In this document: in pieces, positions 50,135 to 60,487 of the stretch
Layout of the letters: the number at the start of each line of letters is the position of its first letter
Numbering within the stretch: the first letter of the stretch is position 1
Source of the DNA: UBA965 sp040396955
GTDB lineage: Bacteria > Chloroflexota > Chloroflexia > Chloroflexales > Roseiflexaceae
Assembly (NCBI GenBank): GCA_040396955.1
Contig: JBBAWX010000011.1
Span: 39,442-103,441 of the forward strand
DNA: 64,000 bases
Direction: 5' to 3'
Made by a program: the position numbers and the translations under genes
Notes under the pieces: model-generated
Databases searched by the model: none
Told to the model about the DNA's origin: nothing
The model's input: only the letters and a program-made list of their open reading frames with translations

Positions 50135-53100
50135 ATGAAGTCGTTCTTTTCGCGTATGCAACGCATGTGGCTGCACTTCCTCATCATTGTCGGTGTGCTT
50201 ATCCCCCTCTTGCCGCCGCCAGTCGCCGCCGCACACGTGCATCCGGCCATCGCACAGCGCAAAATGCGCCCCACGCTACAAACACAGGTCCAGAATAAAT
50301 TATGTGGAAGCACCATCAGCGTTTGTACCGACACCGAAAACCTGATATTCGGGCAGCGCTATCTCTACGATGGATCATACGTCACTCGTGAAATCGTCAT
50401 CAACTGGAGTGAGGTCATCACCACTTCTGTTACTTCGTTGTTTACCGACACCAATTTTTCACCACTGCGCACCTATATTATTACGCGTCAAGATTTGAGC
50501 GGCAGTGGTGGTGCTGTGACAGTTGCAGAGACTAATCCCATCACCGATACTGGTGCATTCACAGGTATGCTCTCATCAGAGAGCGATGCACTCGACAATC
50601 TGCGCATGGCGTTTAGTGATTCTATAACGCCTACATTGACTGTGTCAGATCTGATTACCACCGTTACCAGCATCGACAGTAGCACCGACATTACCACGGC
50701 CGTGAAGACCAAATTGGCGATACAGCGCTACCGCTCCTTAGCCGAAGCACTCGGCCTGCAGTACACGGATTACGGCGTCCCGAGTGCCACCAGCACATAC
50801 CGCTATTTCATCAGTACCACCATTAATGGCACTTCCAAAGACATCGGGCAAGTCACCGTTTACCCAGATGGCAAAGCGCCCGTCATGGCAATCCCCATCG
50901 GCAGTGAGGCCAAAATTTATGATGGTCCTAGTGACGTTGGCGCCATCGGTACGAAAAGAACCTTTACTGCCCCCGAGCGCTTCGACGAAAGCATCATGCA
51001 AAACGAGCGTTTAGCGCACGGCAAGGCCTTTTTGACGTGGAGCAAGGGCGTCGCTGCCGGCCCCACCAACCGCATTGTCGTTGGCTACAACGTGAAACGC
51101 CTCGTCGGAAGCACGGCCACCCCGCTCAACGATACCCCCGTCATCATCAACACGGATGATGCCCTCACAAACACCATAACCGTCGCGGGCACAACCTACC
51201 CGGCCATTGCCGACGACCCCTTCTACTTCGTCGATGACGACAATAGTGCGGGCTACTACGGCACATTCAGCTATGTGGTCTGTCCCGTCGATATTGCCGG
51301 TACTGAGGGGAAATGCTCTACGACTTTCCAAGCAACCAAGCGTGAACTCATGCCACCAGACATGTCGCAGATGTACTTTGAGGTGAATCCGGTCTATCCG
51401 GACCCACCGAGCAGTGGCCCCGCCAAATTGGCGTTGCAGTGGAGCTACTGGGACATCAATGCGACTTCCTTCGGCAATCCACCGCAGTTTTTCGTCACCC
51501 GCGCCCTCACCACCGGGCTTGAGCTCAGCAAGTGGGCCCCCGTCGGCAAGCCGATTACCGCATCCAATCCGTATTCGGTCGGTTCATACACCATCTACGA
51601 CACCCCACCCCTCAACACCACCTACTGGTACCGCATTCAGGTGCGTGACAACGCCGGCAACTGGTCGGCACCGAGTGAGCCCGTCAAGGGGGCGATTTTT
51701 GATCGCACGCCGCCGGCAGCACCACTCCTCGAAAAGCTCAATACTCCGTGTTATGCCGCATTACCAACACGTCTTGCCACCCCGGCTGATGTCACCCAGG
51801 CCCTGCTCTCGCGCCGCCTGAGTGCGAGCGGTGATTGGCGCCTCGTCAAACGGTTCCGCCCCAATAGCAACACGGGCCTGCGCGGTGTGGACTTGGTCGA
51901 TCGCTACATCCCGCCACAGGCCAACACCACCATTTTCTACAAACTCGAATTCCAAGACGCCTACGGCAACATCAGCCCGGCCACTCAACTCTGTGTGCGC
52001 GGCAACAGCCCCAACGAGCTCGTGCCACCCCGCTTCACCGCCGAGATGTACGACAACGAGGGCAATGCACCACGCACGGTGCGCCTCGATTTCGGGCTAC
52101 CAAGCGACAACGATACCCGCTCTGTGGTAGTCACTCGCCCCAATACCGTCAAGAGTAGCAATCTCATCACCACAACCGTCGTCCCCAACAGTGCAACCAC
52201 CTTCGACATCAAAATCGACCCGGGCGAGTCAGTCCGCGTAGGCGCGTTTTCACGGGCGCTTACCGCCACCACGGATATTTCGTCGACGCTCAACAGTCGT
52301 TGGTTCCGCAACGTCAACAACTTTCTCAATCTCGACGACACCATTGCAGCCGACGTCTTTAGCGATGTGCCCCGCCACATGGCCGATCTCGGCTTTTTCA
52401 ACATCACCTGGGGCAGTGCCAACGACGAGGGCTGCCGCGACACACGCATCCCCGTGCGCAAAGTGTGCGTCTGGCTCGACAACAGCAAGGGCTACCTGCT
52501 CGGCGAACGCCCCCCACCGATTGCCCTCTTCCGCCGCATCGCACCCACCAGTATCGGCTATTCCCCAGAAGAGGTCCCTTGGCTCCAAGTGAGCAACATC
52601 ACCAGCTGGAAAAACATAAACCGACGCTGGGTGGTCGAGGACAACTCGCACAAAGACCCCAATCAGACGTACGAGTACATGGCCGTGGCGCATAGCGCCA
52701 ACAGCTACGAGGTCATCGGCTACTTCAAGAGCCGTACTATTGTGCCCATTGCCAGCAAAACCCCACCGACGCAGATCATCCGTGTGGGTGATCCGGTCAA
52801 CATGACCGGTTGGCAGACCGCCCTCCCCAGAGGGTGCATGCTCACCGGCAAAAAACCGACCGCTGGCACCATCACCGTTGATAATGCCAACCAGGCATCG
52901 CTACCGCCGGGGTTGTTTAGCTCGGGCTCGCTCATCAACGACATCGACTTGGGCAACGATTGGAGCTTCACCATTGAATCGGTCATCCGGTCGCTCAACA
53001 CCAAGTCGTGCGCGATTACCACTCCTTCTGCCAGCAACAGTGGTCTGTACGTGATTGGCACGTTGTACGCCGGTGGCACGGCCATGAAATCATCCATGGT

Positions 53101-56100
53101 GCTCTACAACGTGACCCTCGACGGTGCCGGTGGCTTCGTCAATACGCGCTTTTTTGCCCCGTTACTCGGTGGTAGCAACGCTCACATCGGCACCGGCTCA
53201 GGCAACGGCGTGGAAATCGACCTCGCCGCCTACACCTACCAGGTCAACGCGACCGGAGTCATGACGGCTACGACCGCCATGTTCATTGAGCTCCCTAAGC
53301 ACATCAAACTCACCTACGATACCAAAGATGTCAGTGAATCAATCAACAGTGCCAACACCGTGCTTTTGTTCAGCAACGACGTGGACGGCAACTTTGGCGC
53401 ATCATCGCTGGGCAACACCATCACCAGCAACGTCAGCTACACGCCCAATCCTACAGTGGGAGTGGCCCGCGTCGGCATGTACGACAACTACACACCCTGG
53501 CTCTACCGCCTCAACGGGCGCCTCTTCATCCCCGAAGACCTGTCGATGCTGGGGTTTGATGAAGTCGAGGCCAAAAGCATCTTGACCTACACGCCCCCTT
53601 CAATTGCGAGTGGTCAGCCCGACAACAACATGGGGTTTGTGGGCTACACGGGAGTCACCGGGCGCGACTACACCTACACCAGTCTTGGCACTTTCGGCGT
53701 CAACATGGCGGGCACACAGGCAGCATCACTTCTCTACACACAGCCTATCGCCTACGTGACCGCCTACCCGGCCGGTATCGCCATCAAGGCTGATGGGGGT
53801 GCATCCGTCACACTCACCGATAGCCTCATCAGTGGCGGTGCGCTCACGAGCCCCACACTGGCCCTCAACTACGCCAAAGACGACACCGACACGTCGTACG
53901 CACGCGTTAATGGTGGGCTGGCAAAGCTGGTCAACGCCAATTTCTTGCCCATTGAGCGTGGGTCGTTCTATCTTGCCACCTATGCCCGCAACACGGTGAG
54001 CATCGACTTGAGCGGTAGTTCACTGCAGTTTGATGCGGCCGGCCTCATCACCAAATCTATTACCACCACCGACGAAATCGCGTGGACGGGATTTTCGTTT
54101 ACCCCCAATCCGGCAGATATCGACATGAACCTCTACCTAGCACCGGTAACCCCCGTAGGGATGAGTACCTACGATTCTACCCTGCCCAAAACTGTTGAAT
54201 CACCGTGGGAGCAGATCGATCTTGGCCGCGATGACCTTGCCGATCTTGACCCGGGCATTAACTTTGTCGGCGATGCGACCGTCGCATACGGATGCTACGG
54301 CAGTGGGGAATTTGCGGCCAGCATGGACGCCTACCTGCGCTACGGTGGCTACAGCGAGCACCTCATCTTCAGCGGACTCTCTGGTGACAGCGTCAAAAAC
54401 AACGCGACCGGTTACGACGAAACCCTGAACAAATTCAGCGCCATCTTTGCTGACAACCTGATTGTGGACCCCAGCGATATTCTCAGCACGCTAGTCTTGC
54501 CCTACCCCAGCGACGTGATCCTGCCCCTCAAAGCCACCACATTTAGTGGCAAAGGTTGCCCGGTGGGTGGTGAAATCGGCAGTGGCGGAAGTGGCCTTGA
54601 TCTCAACCACAAATACTGGAACTTTGACCAGACTGCGATGACGTTTGGCTATACCACGGCCTCGATGAGTAAATATGCCCTGCAATACTCAAAAACCCAT
54701 ACAGTCACACTCAGCGCAGCCACTACCGCGCTTGCCACACAACTCCCCATGGTTTTGCAACTCTCGGGCGTCATTCGCCCGCTAGCCGCCCGTGACGAAA
54801 ACGGCGATGCCGGCGAGATTCCCGCTGTCAGCGAGTGGCTGCCCGACGGCGACTACGGCAACATCATCCTCACCGAGCCCACCGAGGCCTTTGTCAGCGG
54901 GATGCCGTTTACCACCAACGACGTACTGCTCAACCGCTACCACAAAAAGATGCTTGACCCCAGCGATCTCCCCGATACACTGGGCTTCGGCACATCCGTC
55001 AAAGGCTTCCCAGCGGCACTCCTTGATGGCAGCGGGGCATTGACACGTGCGTCATTGGCGGCTTGTGTGACTGCTGGCGGCGGCGAAACGGTCGGCTGTG
55101 GCATCCAAGTCATGGACGGCAACCCATCGATTAGTTACTTCGGTGAAACCGAAGCCTGTAGTAGCAACTGTATCGATGAGTCAACCGCTGGAGCGAGTGG
55201 CATGCGCACGCGCGCCGCCCCCGCCGATCCAGCCTCCCCCGAAAGCCCCAAGGGCGACGGATCCGTGGGATCAGCAGGTGGTGGTGGCCCGAGTAGCGAC
55301 GAAGGCGACAGCCTGTGGAACCCGGTTGTGGTGCAGTGGGTGTGGGATCACGGCAGTACCATGGTCGACCTGCCTTTCCCCATCGTCTTCATCGCCAACA
55401 AATACGGCGGGGTCATGGCCGGCTTGATGAAGGCCCAATCGGTGCTCCCAGGCAGCGCTGAGCTGCTCAAGACCGATATTTCGGTCATCGCCAATGGCCG
55501 TCTCGATAGTGGTGTCTTTACTACCGATATCGGCATCTACTTCGGCTACGCCGCCAGTCAGGCCGCCTTCCGAGCATTGGCCACCCACCGCCCCAACAAC
55601 GACAACACGGGCTTTAAGGCCAGTGCCACCTGGAACGATGTCAAAGACGACGTCAAAAAGTGGTCCAAAACCTTCGGTTATAGTGACTACGACGGCACCG
55701 ACAATGACGACGACCCCGTCGACATGGCCAAAGATTTATGGGAAGGGTACGAACTCAACAGCAAGACGTACACCTGGGGCGACCCACAAAAGGGGAGCAT
55801 CAAGACCAGTGAAAACGACTACCAGCATGCGTTCGACTACCTCGAGCCCAAGCTGAAAAATTCCGGTGAAACCGAGAAATACGCGGATGCGACGCGTGGT
55901 GTGACGCCGCTCAGACAAGGCACCGTGCTTACCAAGACCTGCACCACCCTCAAAAACGGCCACGGTGCCGTGGCGTTCCAATTCGACACGAGTGGTAATT
56001 TCAAGCTCACCGAAATCGGCTTCGGATCCTTCCTTGACATCAAATCGAGCAATGCGGGCAGTGGCTGTGGCACAGATACGCTCCTCAAAGCCAAGCGCGT

Positions 56101-56923
56101 CTCACTCAACCTCAACAGCGATGGTGAGATTATCATTCTTGCGGACGACATTCAGTCCAGCATGATCTCGAAAGATACCACCATCGATGTGCAACTCATC
56201 ATTGGCACCTCGAGTGGCAATCAGCGCATCGAAGGCGGCATCAAGGTCGACAACATTGAAATTGCCTCGGTCAAGTTCAACTTCATCGGCATGGTTTTCG
56301 GCATCGGTCTCTACAACAACACCATGATTGCCTACATCGGCTTCTCCGGTAGTGGTAAATTCAAGGGCGTCGGCGTCACCGCGCAGTTCCTCATTGGCAC
56401 CATACCGTCCAATTCTGCGGTGCTCAAAGCACAGTACCCCGGGCTCATGAGTAAACTCTCCGCAGACAAGACGAGTGGAGGAGCAACCAAGGTTTTCAGT
56501 GGCATGTACATCAGCGTCGGCATCAGCGTGCCCATCTTCCAAGAAGGGTGTATGCGCGAGGTCATCGCCAACGGTGAAATCCGTGGGTGGTACCTCAGAG
56601 AAATCTCCCCCGCCACGGGCACCATTGCTTGGGGTGGCTACCTGAGCGCCGGTGTCTCCGGTGAAGCCGCCTGTCTGGTCAGTGCCCGCGGCCAACTCTC
56701 ACTCGAATTGTCGGCGGTCGGCGACTACATGACCTTCACCGGTGATGCCTGGCTGGCTGGCGGCGTCGGTGATTGTGAGCCCGCCACCTGGAACAGCTGG
56801 GGTGGGCGCTGGTGGAACGACAAGTGGTGTGCGCAAGCCGGCGCCCGCGTGGTCGTCGTCTACACCGAGAGCGACGACAAGTGGGATATCGACTACACTC
56901 TCGACGTAGAATCCCTCTGGTAA
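50135..56923 (+). CDS. Giant secreted multidomain beta-rich protein (2262 residues)
   Basis: A very large exported protein. A basic N terminus and hydrophobic core ending in PPPVAAA form a Sec signal peptide. Residues 35-400 are Thr/Ser-rich beta modules. Residues 405-525 look like a fibronectin type III domain (TYWYRIQVRDNAGNWSAPSEP), followed by further Fn3-like and jelly-roll-like parts. A Gly/Ser/Pro/Ala linker lies near 1685-1725, and an acidic DYDGTDNDDDP stretch, possibly calcium-binding, near 1850. The last 320 residues are a repetitive beta region ending in a Trp-rich segment. No LPXTG, membrane anchor, PorSS or catalytic motif is seen. It is probably surface-associated or an extracellular adhesin/matrix protein; no specific family is recognised. 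Confidence 0.85.
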   Translation: MKSFFSRMQRMWLHFLIIVGVLIPLLPPPVAAAHVHPAIAQRKMRPTLQTQVQNKLCGSTISVCTDTENLIFGQRYLYDGSYVTREIVINWSEVITTSVTSLFTDTNFSPLRTYIITRQDLSGSGGAVTVAETNPITDTGAFTGMLSSESDALDNLRMAFSDSITPTLTVSDLITTVTSIDSSTDITTAVKTKLAIQRYRSLAEALGLQYTDYGVPSATSTYRYFISTTINGTSKDIGQVTVYPDGKAPVMAIPIGSEAKIYDGPSDVGAIGTKRTFTAPERFDESIMQNERLAHGKAFLTWSKGVAAGPTNRIVVGYNVKRLVGSTATPLNDTPVIINTDDALTNTITVAGTTYPAIADDPFYFVDDDNSAGYYGTFSYVVCPVDIAGTEGKCSTTFQATKRELMPPDMSQMYFEVNPVYPDPPSSGPAKLALQWSYWDINATSFGNPPQFFVTRALTTGLELSKWAPVGKPITASNPYSVGSYTIYDTPPLNTTYWYRIQVRDNAGNWSAPSEPVKGAIFDRTPPAAPLLEKLNTPCYAALPTRLATPADVTQALLSRRLSASGDWRLVKRFRPNSNTGLRGVDLVDRYIPPQANTTIFYKLEFQDAYGNISPATQLCVRGNSPNELVPPRFTAEMYDNEGNAPRTVRLDFGLPSDNDTRSVVVTRPNTVKSSNLITTTVVPNSATTFDIKIDPGESVRVGAFSRALTATTDISSTLNSRWFRNVNNFLNLDDTIAADVFSDVPRHMADLGFFNITWGSANDEGCRDTRIPVRKVCVWLDNSKGYLLGERPPPIALFRRIAPTSIGYSPEEVPWLQVSNITSWKNINRRWVVEDNSHKDPNQTYEYMAVAHSANSYEVIGYFKSRTIVPIASKTPPTQIIRVGDPVNMTGWQTALPRGCMLTGKKPTAGTITVDNANQASLPPGLFSSGSLINDIDLGNDWSFTIESVIRSLNTKSCAITTPSASNSGLYVIGTLYAGGTAMKSSMVLYNVTLDGAGGFVNTRFFAPLLGGSNAHIGTGSGNGVEIDLAAYTYQVNATGVMTATTAMFIELPKHIKLTYDTKDVSESINSANTVLLFSNDVDGNFGASSLGNTITSNVSYTPNPTVGVARVGMYDNYTPWLYRLNGRLFIPEDLSMLGFDEVEAKSILTYTPPSIASGQPDNNMGFVGYTGVTGRDYTYTSLGTFGVNMAGTQAASLLYTQPIAYVTAYPAGIAIKADGGASVTLTDSLISGGALTSPTLALNYAKDDTDTSYARVNGGLAKLVNANFLPIERGSFYLATYARNTVSIDLSGSSLQFDAAGLITKSITTTDEIAWTGFSFTPNPADIDMNLYLAPVTPVGMSTYDSTLPKTVESPWEQIDLGRDDLADLDPGINFVGDATVAYGCYGSGEFAASMDAYLRYGGYSEHLIFSGLSGDSVKNNATGYDETLNKFSAIFADNLIVDPSDILSTLVLPYPSDVILPLKATTFSGKGCPVGGEIGSGGSGLDLNHKYWNFDQTAMTFGYTTASMSKYALQYSKTHTVTLSAATTALATQLPMVLQLSGVIRPLAARDENGDAGEIPAVSEWLPDGDYGNIILTEPTEAFVSGMPFTTNDVLLNRYHKKMLDPSDLPDTLGFGTSVKGFPAALLDGSGALTRASLAACVTAGGGETVGCGIQVMDGNPSISYFGETEACSSNCIDESTAGASGMRTRAAPADPASPESPKGDGSVGSAGGGGPSSDEGDSLWNPVVVQWVWDHGSTMVDLPFPIVFIANKYGGVMAGLMKAQSVLPGSAELLKTDISVIANGRLDSGVFTTDIGIYFGYAASQAAFRALATHRPNNDNTGFKASATWNDVKDDVKKWSKTFGYSDYDGTDNDDDPVDMAKDLWEGYELNSKTYTWGDPQKGSIKTSENDYQHAFDYLEPKLKNSGETEKYADATRGVTPLRQGTVLTKTCTTLKNGHGAVAFQFDTSGNFKLTEIGFGSFLDIKSSNAGSGCGTDTLLKAKRVSLNLNSDGEIIILADDIQSSMISKDTTIDVQLIIGTSSGNQRIEGGIKVDNIEIASVKFNFIGMVFGIGLYNNTMIAYIGFSGSGKFKGVGVTAQFLIGTIPSNSAVLKAQYPGLMSKLSADKTSGGATKVFSGMYISVGISVPIFQEGCMREVIANGEIRGWYLREISPATGTIAWGGYLSAGVSGEAACLVSARGQLSLELSAVGDYMTFTGDAWLAGGVGDCEPATWNSWGGRWWNDKWCAQAGARVVVVYTESDDKWDIDYTLDVESLW

Positions 56924-56930
56924 AGCAATG

Positions 56931-56958
56931 TGAGGGAGCGCATGCATGCGCTCCCTCA
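56931..56958. terminator. Palindromic terminator between the giant gene and the M20 peptidase gene
   Basis: A perfect 28-base palindrome, TGAGGGAGCGCATG joined directly to its reverse complement, lies 7 bases after the giant gene stop and 26 bases before the end of the convergent M20 gene. Confidence 0.65.
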
Positions 56959-56983
56959 TGCCCCCATCACACCACTGCCAGAT

Positions 56984-58303
56984 TTAGACCGATTGCCCAA
57001 TTCGCGTCATCAGCAGCGCCAAAAACGCCGTGCGTGGCACAATACTGTCTAAGTCAATGTACTCACGTGGACTGTGATCATTCCCCCCCACGGGACCCAG
57101 ACCATCGAGCACGGGTAAGCCACGCTCGGCCAGATAGTTGGCGTACGACATGCCACCCGTATGTGCGTCGTTGGTAGTAAAACCGAGCTCCTGTGCGCAC
57201 TGCTTGGCCACCGTAGCAAGGCGCGCAATCGCCGGTGTACAGGCCATGGCCGGCACACGAAAGCCGCCACTGACCGTGGTCGACGTCCCCGGCACATGTA
57301 CCTGCTCTGCAATCTGCCGGATGGCCGCATCAACTACCACTTGATCGGCGGGATCCACGATGCGCACGTCGATGCGTGCCGTGGCCACATCGGGCACCGC
57401 ATTCGACACCGTACCGCCGCTCACCACCCCCACATTAATGGTCGTCCCGGTGCGAATGCCGTTGAGGGCATGTAGGGCCACGCTCTGGTGCGCCAACTGC
57501 ACGATGGCATTTGCCCCCTTGTGCGGCTCAACACCGGCATGGGCGGCCCGCCCCTGCACCGTAAACACGTACGTGCCACCGCCTTTGCGTGCGCTCACGA
57601 TATCGCCGTTTTCGCGGCCAGCCTCGAGCACCAGCGCCACATCGTGTTGAGGGGCGAGTTCATCGAATGCCCGCAACGACACGCGCATGCCCTCTTCTTC
57701 GTCACTGCCACACAACAGCGTGATACAGCCAATATTGCCCAACCCGCCACACTCTTCGAGGGCCATCATGGCGTAGAGTGCCGACAACAGGCCGCTTTTG
57801 TTGTCACAGGTGCCAGGCCCGAGCACCGTATTGCCATCGATGCGCATGGGGCGCTCCGCCGCCACACCCACGGGATACACGGTGTCGAGGTGAGCGGCCA
57901 GCAAAATGCGCGGTCCACCTTTGCCCAAAATCCGGAACGCAATCGTGTCACCGCATTCCTCATCCTTCCAGCGCAACACTTCCCAGTTGCGCCGACGCCC
58001 CCAACGTGCCACCCATTCACCGGCTTCATCGACGCCGACTTTGGAACTCGTCGGGCATTCAATGGCGCAGAGTTGGCGCAACTCTTCGAGGTAGGTATCG
58101 AGCTGAGGGGTCAAATACTCACGTAGGGTCTGTGGGAACATCGGTGTTTCTCCTCCATCAAGGGCAGCAATGGCATCGTGGAGCTCCCAGATCATGCGCA
58201 TCCGGCGCAGGTGCCACGCCGGGCGTTTGGGGCCAGTCTCACGCATCAAAATCAGTTGGCGCAGGCGCTGGCGCAACAGCAAGCGCGAATGCAGGTCAGT
58301 CAT
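56984..58303 (-). CDS. M20-family metallopeptidase (glutamate carboxypeptidase-like)
   Basis: A 439-residue di-zinc exopeptidase. Catalytic landmarks are AAHLDTVYP (His ligand, Asp), GPGTCDNKSGLLSAL (bridging Asp), GSDEEEGM (general base Glu and ligand Glu), and GGNDHSPREYID (C-terminal His ligand). The dimerisation domain lies between (GRAAHAGVEPHKG). It resembles carboxypeptidase G2 and related enzymes that cut C-terminal Glu or similar residues. About 55 N-terminal basic residues precede the usual domain start; a shorter start at an internal Met near residue 54 is conceivable. ATG 58303 has GGGGA upstream. It is encoded downstream of prfA. Confidence 0.9.
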   Translation of the reverse strand: MTDLHSRLLLRQRLRQLILMRETGPKRPAWHLRRMRMIWELHDAIAALDGGETPMFPQTLREYLTPQLDTYLEELRQLCAIECPTSSKVGVDEAGEWVARWGRRRNWEVLRWKDEECGDTIAFRILGKGGPRILLAAHLDTVYPVGVAAERPMRIDGNTVLGPGTCDNKSGLLSALYAMMALEECGGLGNIGCITLLCGSDEEEGMRVSLRAFDELAPQHDVALVLEAGRENGDIVSARKGGGTYVFTVQGRAAHAGVEPHKGANAIVQLAHQSVALHALNGIRTGTTINVGVVSGGTVSNAVPDVATARIDVRIVDPADQVVVDAAIRQIAEQVHVPGTSTTVSGGFRVPAMACTPAIARLATVAKQCAQELGFTTNDAHTGGMSYANYLAERGLPVLDGLGPVGGNDHSPREYIDLDSIVPRTAFLALLMTRIGQSV

Positions 58304-58371
58304 CGGCACCATCCCCGGCAGAGCATGACATTGGCGTCATCATACCAAACAATTGCCCCCTGCATGAGACA

Positions 58372-58399
58372 ATGCCACGGTGCTTCTGCACCGTGGCAT
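58372..58399 (-). terminator. Hairpin after prfA
   Basis: A perfect 12-bp inverted repeat (ATGCCACGGTGC, loop TTCT, GCACCGTGGCAT) lies 36 bases beyond the prfA stop on the minus strand. A T run is lacking. Confidence 0.5.
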
Positions 58400-58434
58400 C
58401 ATCACACACACTTATGGGGCGTTACGGACCTCGA

Positions 58435-59517
58435 TTAGGCATCAACACCGACGGCACGCAAGCGCTCTGCGTTGTCGTAGACGATGAGCGCATCAATCAT
58501 GCGTTGCAATTCACCGGCCAACACGCCGGGCAAATTCGAAAAACTCTGCCCGATGCGATGATCGGTAATTCGGTCTTGTGGGAAGTTGTAGGTGCGAATC
58601 TTTTCGGAGCGTTCACCGGTGCCCACCTGTGCCAGGCGTGATTCGCCGAGGGCCTTGGTGCGCGCCGCTTCTTTGATGGCAAAGAGACGAGCCCGGAGCA
58701 CGCTCATGGCTTTTTCTTTGTTCTTGAGCTGTGAGCGGCCATCTTGACAGGTGACCACGATTTCATCGGGTGTGCCGCCTTTGTAGACAATGCGCACGGC
58801 CGAGTCGGTGGTGTTGACCCCTTGGCCACCATGCCCCCCCGAACGAAACACGTCGATGCGCAAATCGTCTTGTTTGATGTCGATGACGTCTTCGTCGAGC
58901 TTGGGCAACACGGCCACCGTGGCGGTCGACGTGTGGATGCGCCCACGCGCCTCGGTCGCCGGCACACGTTGCACGCGATGCACACCACCCTCATATTTGA
59001 GGCGACTATAGGCGCCATCTCCCTGGATTTCGAACGATATTTCTTTGTAGCCGCCGATGCCGTTTTCATTGGCATTGAGCAACTCCACCTTCCAGCCCAC
59101 GATTTCGGCATAACGCATATACATGCGGTACAGGTCGGCCGCAAACAGCGCAGATTCATCGCCACCCTCACCTTGACGCAATTCCATGATGACACTGCGC
59201 TCGTCGTTGGGGTCACGCGGCAACAAAAGCACTTTCATATCGGATTCGAGTTGATCACGCTGTGGCTCGAGCACAGCGAGCTCGTCCTGCGCCATGGCGC
59301 GCAAATCCGCATCATCGCTATTCGCGAATTCTTGTGCTTCAGCAATTTGGCGCATGATAGCTTGATAGCGCTGAAATGGCACCACCACATATTCAAGCTC
59401 GCGCTGTTCGCGCGCAATCTGCTGGAGTCGCGCCAAATCGCCCAAGACCACAGGGTCGGCCATCTGGTGCGTTAATTCTTCGTAGCGTTCTACCACGCTA
59501 TTGAGACGGTCAAACAT
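58435..59517 (-). CDS. prfA: Peptide chain release factor 1
   Basis: RF1 recognises UAA and UAG stops and triggers peptide release. The 360-residue protein has the PxT tripeptide anticodon in QRVPATEARGRIHTS (Pro-Ala-Thr, RF1 type rather than SPF of RF2) and the catalytic GGQ loop in GGHGGQGVNTTDSAVRI. Length and order are normal. ATG 59517 has AAAGGGAG upstream; the GTG immediately before it is not needed. rpsU lies upstream on the same strand, separated by a terminator. prmC is not adjacent. Confidence 0.97.
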   Translation of the reverse strand: MFDRLNSVVERYEELTHQMADPVVLGDLARLQQIAREQRELEYVVVPFQRYQAIMRQIAEAQEFANSDDADLRAMAQDELAVLEPQRDQLESDMKVLLLPRDPNDERSVIMELRQGEGGDESALFAADLYRMYMRYAEIVGWKVELLNANENGIGGYKEISFEIQGDGAYSRLKYEGGVHRVQRVPATEARGRIHTSTATVAVLPKLDEDVIDIKQDDLRIDVFRSGGHGGQGVNTTDSAVRIVYKGGTPDEIVVTCQDGRSQLKNKEKAMSVLRARLFAIKEAARTKALGESRLAQVGTGERSEKIRTYNFPQDRITDHRIGQSFSNLPGVLAGELQRMIDALIVYDNAERLRAVGVDA

Positions 59518-59615
59518 CACGACTCCCTTTCTGACCTACTTGACATCGGCTTCGTGCGTTAGCGGTGAGTACCCCACACCACTACTATGGTGCACCCACA
59601 CGTACACAACATACC

Positions 59616-59649
59616 AAAGCCGCTCCGGTCAAACCGGAACGGCTTTTTT
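59616..59649. terminator. Terminator hairpin between rpsU and prfA
   Basis: AAAGCCGCTCCGGT (59616-59629) pairs with ACCGGAACGGCTTT (59633-59646) with one mismatch. On the plus strand it is followed by a run of six T; on the minus strand, where rpsU lies, only by TTT. It probably ends rpsU and blocks antisense reading. Confidence 0.65.
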
Positions 59650-59665
59650 GTGTAGACACGACAAA

Positions 59666-59860
59666 CTAATGACCGCTCTGGGCCATCTTCTTGCGGCGGT
59701 TGCGTTCGGCACGGCGGCGCTTTTCTTTGCGCTGCTCGCTCTTCGAGACAAACTGCATCTTCTCGCGGTAGGTCTTGGTGATGCGCTCGGCCACGACGAT
59801 TTTGTTGAAACGGCGAAGCAACTGCTCGATGCTCTCTCCGTCACGGCGTTCAATCTTCAT
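59666..59860 (-). CDS. rpsU: 30S ribosomal protein S21 (bS21)
   Basis: bS21 is a small, very basic 30S protein involved in mRNA binding. The 64-residue product begins MKIERRDGESIEQLLRRFNK, the conserved bS21 opening, and ends in a Lys/Arg-rich helix (EQRKEKRRRAERNRRKKM). ATG 59860 is chosen to fit the family; an in-frame ATG at 59908 would add 16 unlikely residues. The ribosome-binding site is not well placed. bS21 is present in many but not all phyla. Confidence 0.88.
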   Translation of the reverse strand: MKIERRDGESIEQLLRRFNKIVVAERITKTYREKMQFVSKSEQRKEKRRRAERNRRKKMAQSGH

Positions 59861-59959
59861 TGCGCGTGGGTTGTACCCTTCACCCCCCTCCCGAAGTATG
59901 CAAAACAAATACCGGATTTCAGTATACGCTGTTGCCCCGCTGAATGCAAACTCCGGCAG

Positions 59960-60481
59960 TTATTGGTAGCGTGCCACAATCTCTTCGAGTTGTCCGGTCA
60001 GTGCTTCAAGGCGTTGATTCGCCTCATCAAAAATCACCACCGCGGTGTCAATATCACCGACAGCAAGCGCCGCAAATCCGGCCCCAAACTCCACAAACAC
60101 ATCTTGGAACTCCCAGTGCCATGTCACCACTTCGCTATCACACGTCGGTGGCGCAATATCCGCCAACGCCGTATAGGCCTGTTCGGCAATCGCCGTGCCG
60201 CGCTCGGTGTCGTTGGTCAACATGGCGTCACTCACCTGCATGGCCATGGTCGCCACCTCTTGTACCATCCCCGCCCATTGCGTGACCTGCGCACGACAAT
60301 CATCGTTGCTTGCAGGCGCTGGCGCCGTTGTCGCCACCACCGGGGGGATTGAAGCAGGCTCTGTGACGGCTGTGGGCGTGCGCAACCAGACTGCCGCCAG
60401 CACTGCGAGCAAACAACAGCTCACCACCCCAAGGGTGCCAATAATGCCGTAGAGTATCCACATCACACGTTGGCTCTGCAT
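59960..60481 (-). CDS. Small membrane-anchored helical protein, unknown
   Basis: A 173-residue protein with one N-terminal hydrophobic segment (about 8-33, IIGTLGVVSCCLLAVLAAVWL), a Thr/Pro/Ala-rich linker and an extracytoplasmic helical domain of about 115 residues with two Cys. The helical domain repeats a pattern of paired helices (MVQEVATMAMQVSDAM and AVVIFDEANQRLEALTGQLEEI). The hydrophobic segment holds a Cys pair but no convincing lipobox. No family is recognised. It starts 6 bases after the stop of the zinc-ribbon protein gene, so they form a pair. Confidence 0.65.
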   Translation of the reverse strand: MQSQRVMWILYGIIGTLGVVSCCLLAVLAAVWLRTPTAVTEPASIPPVVATTAPAPASNDDCRAQVTQWAGMVQEVATMAMQVSDAMLTNDTERGTAIAEQAYTALADIAPPTCDSEVVTWHWEFQDVFVEFGAGFAALAVGDIDTAVVIFDEANQRLEALTGQLEEIVARYQ

Positions 60482-60487
60482 ATTCCG

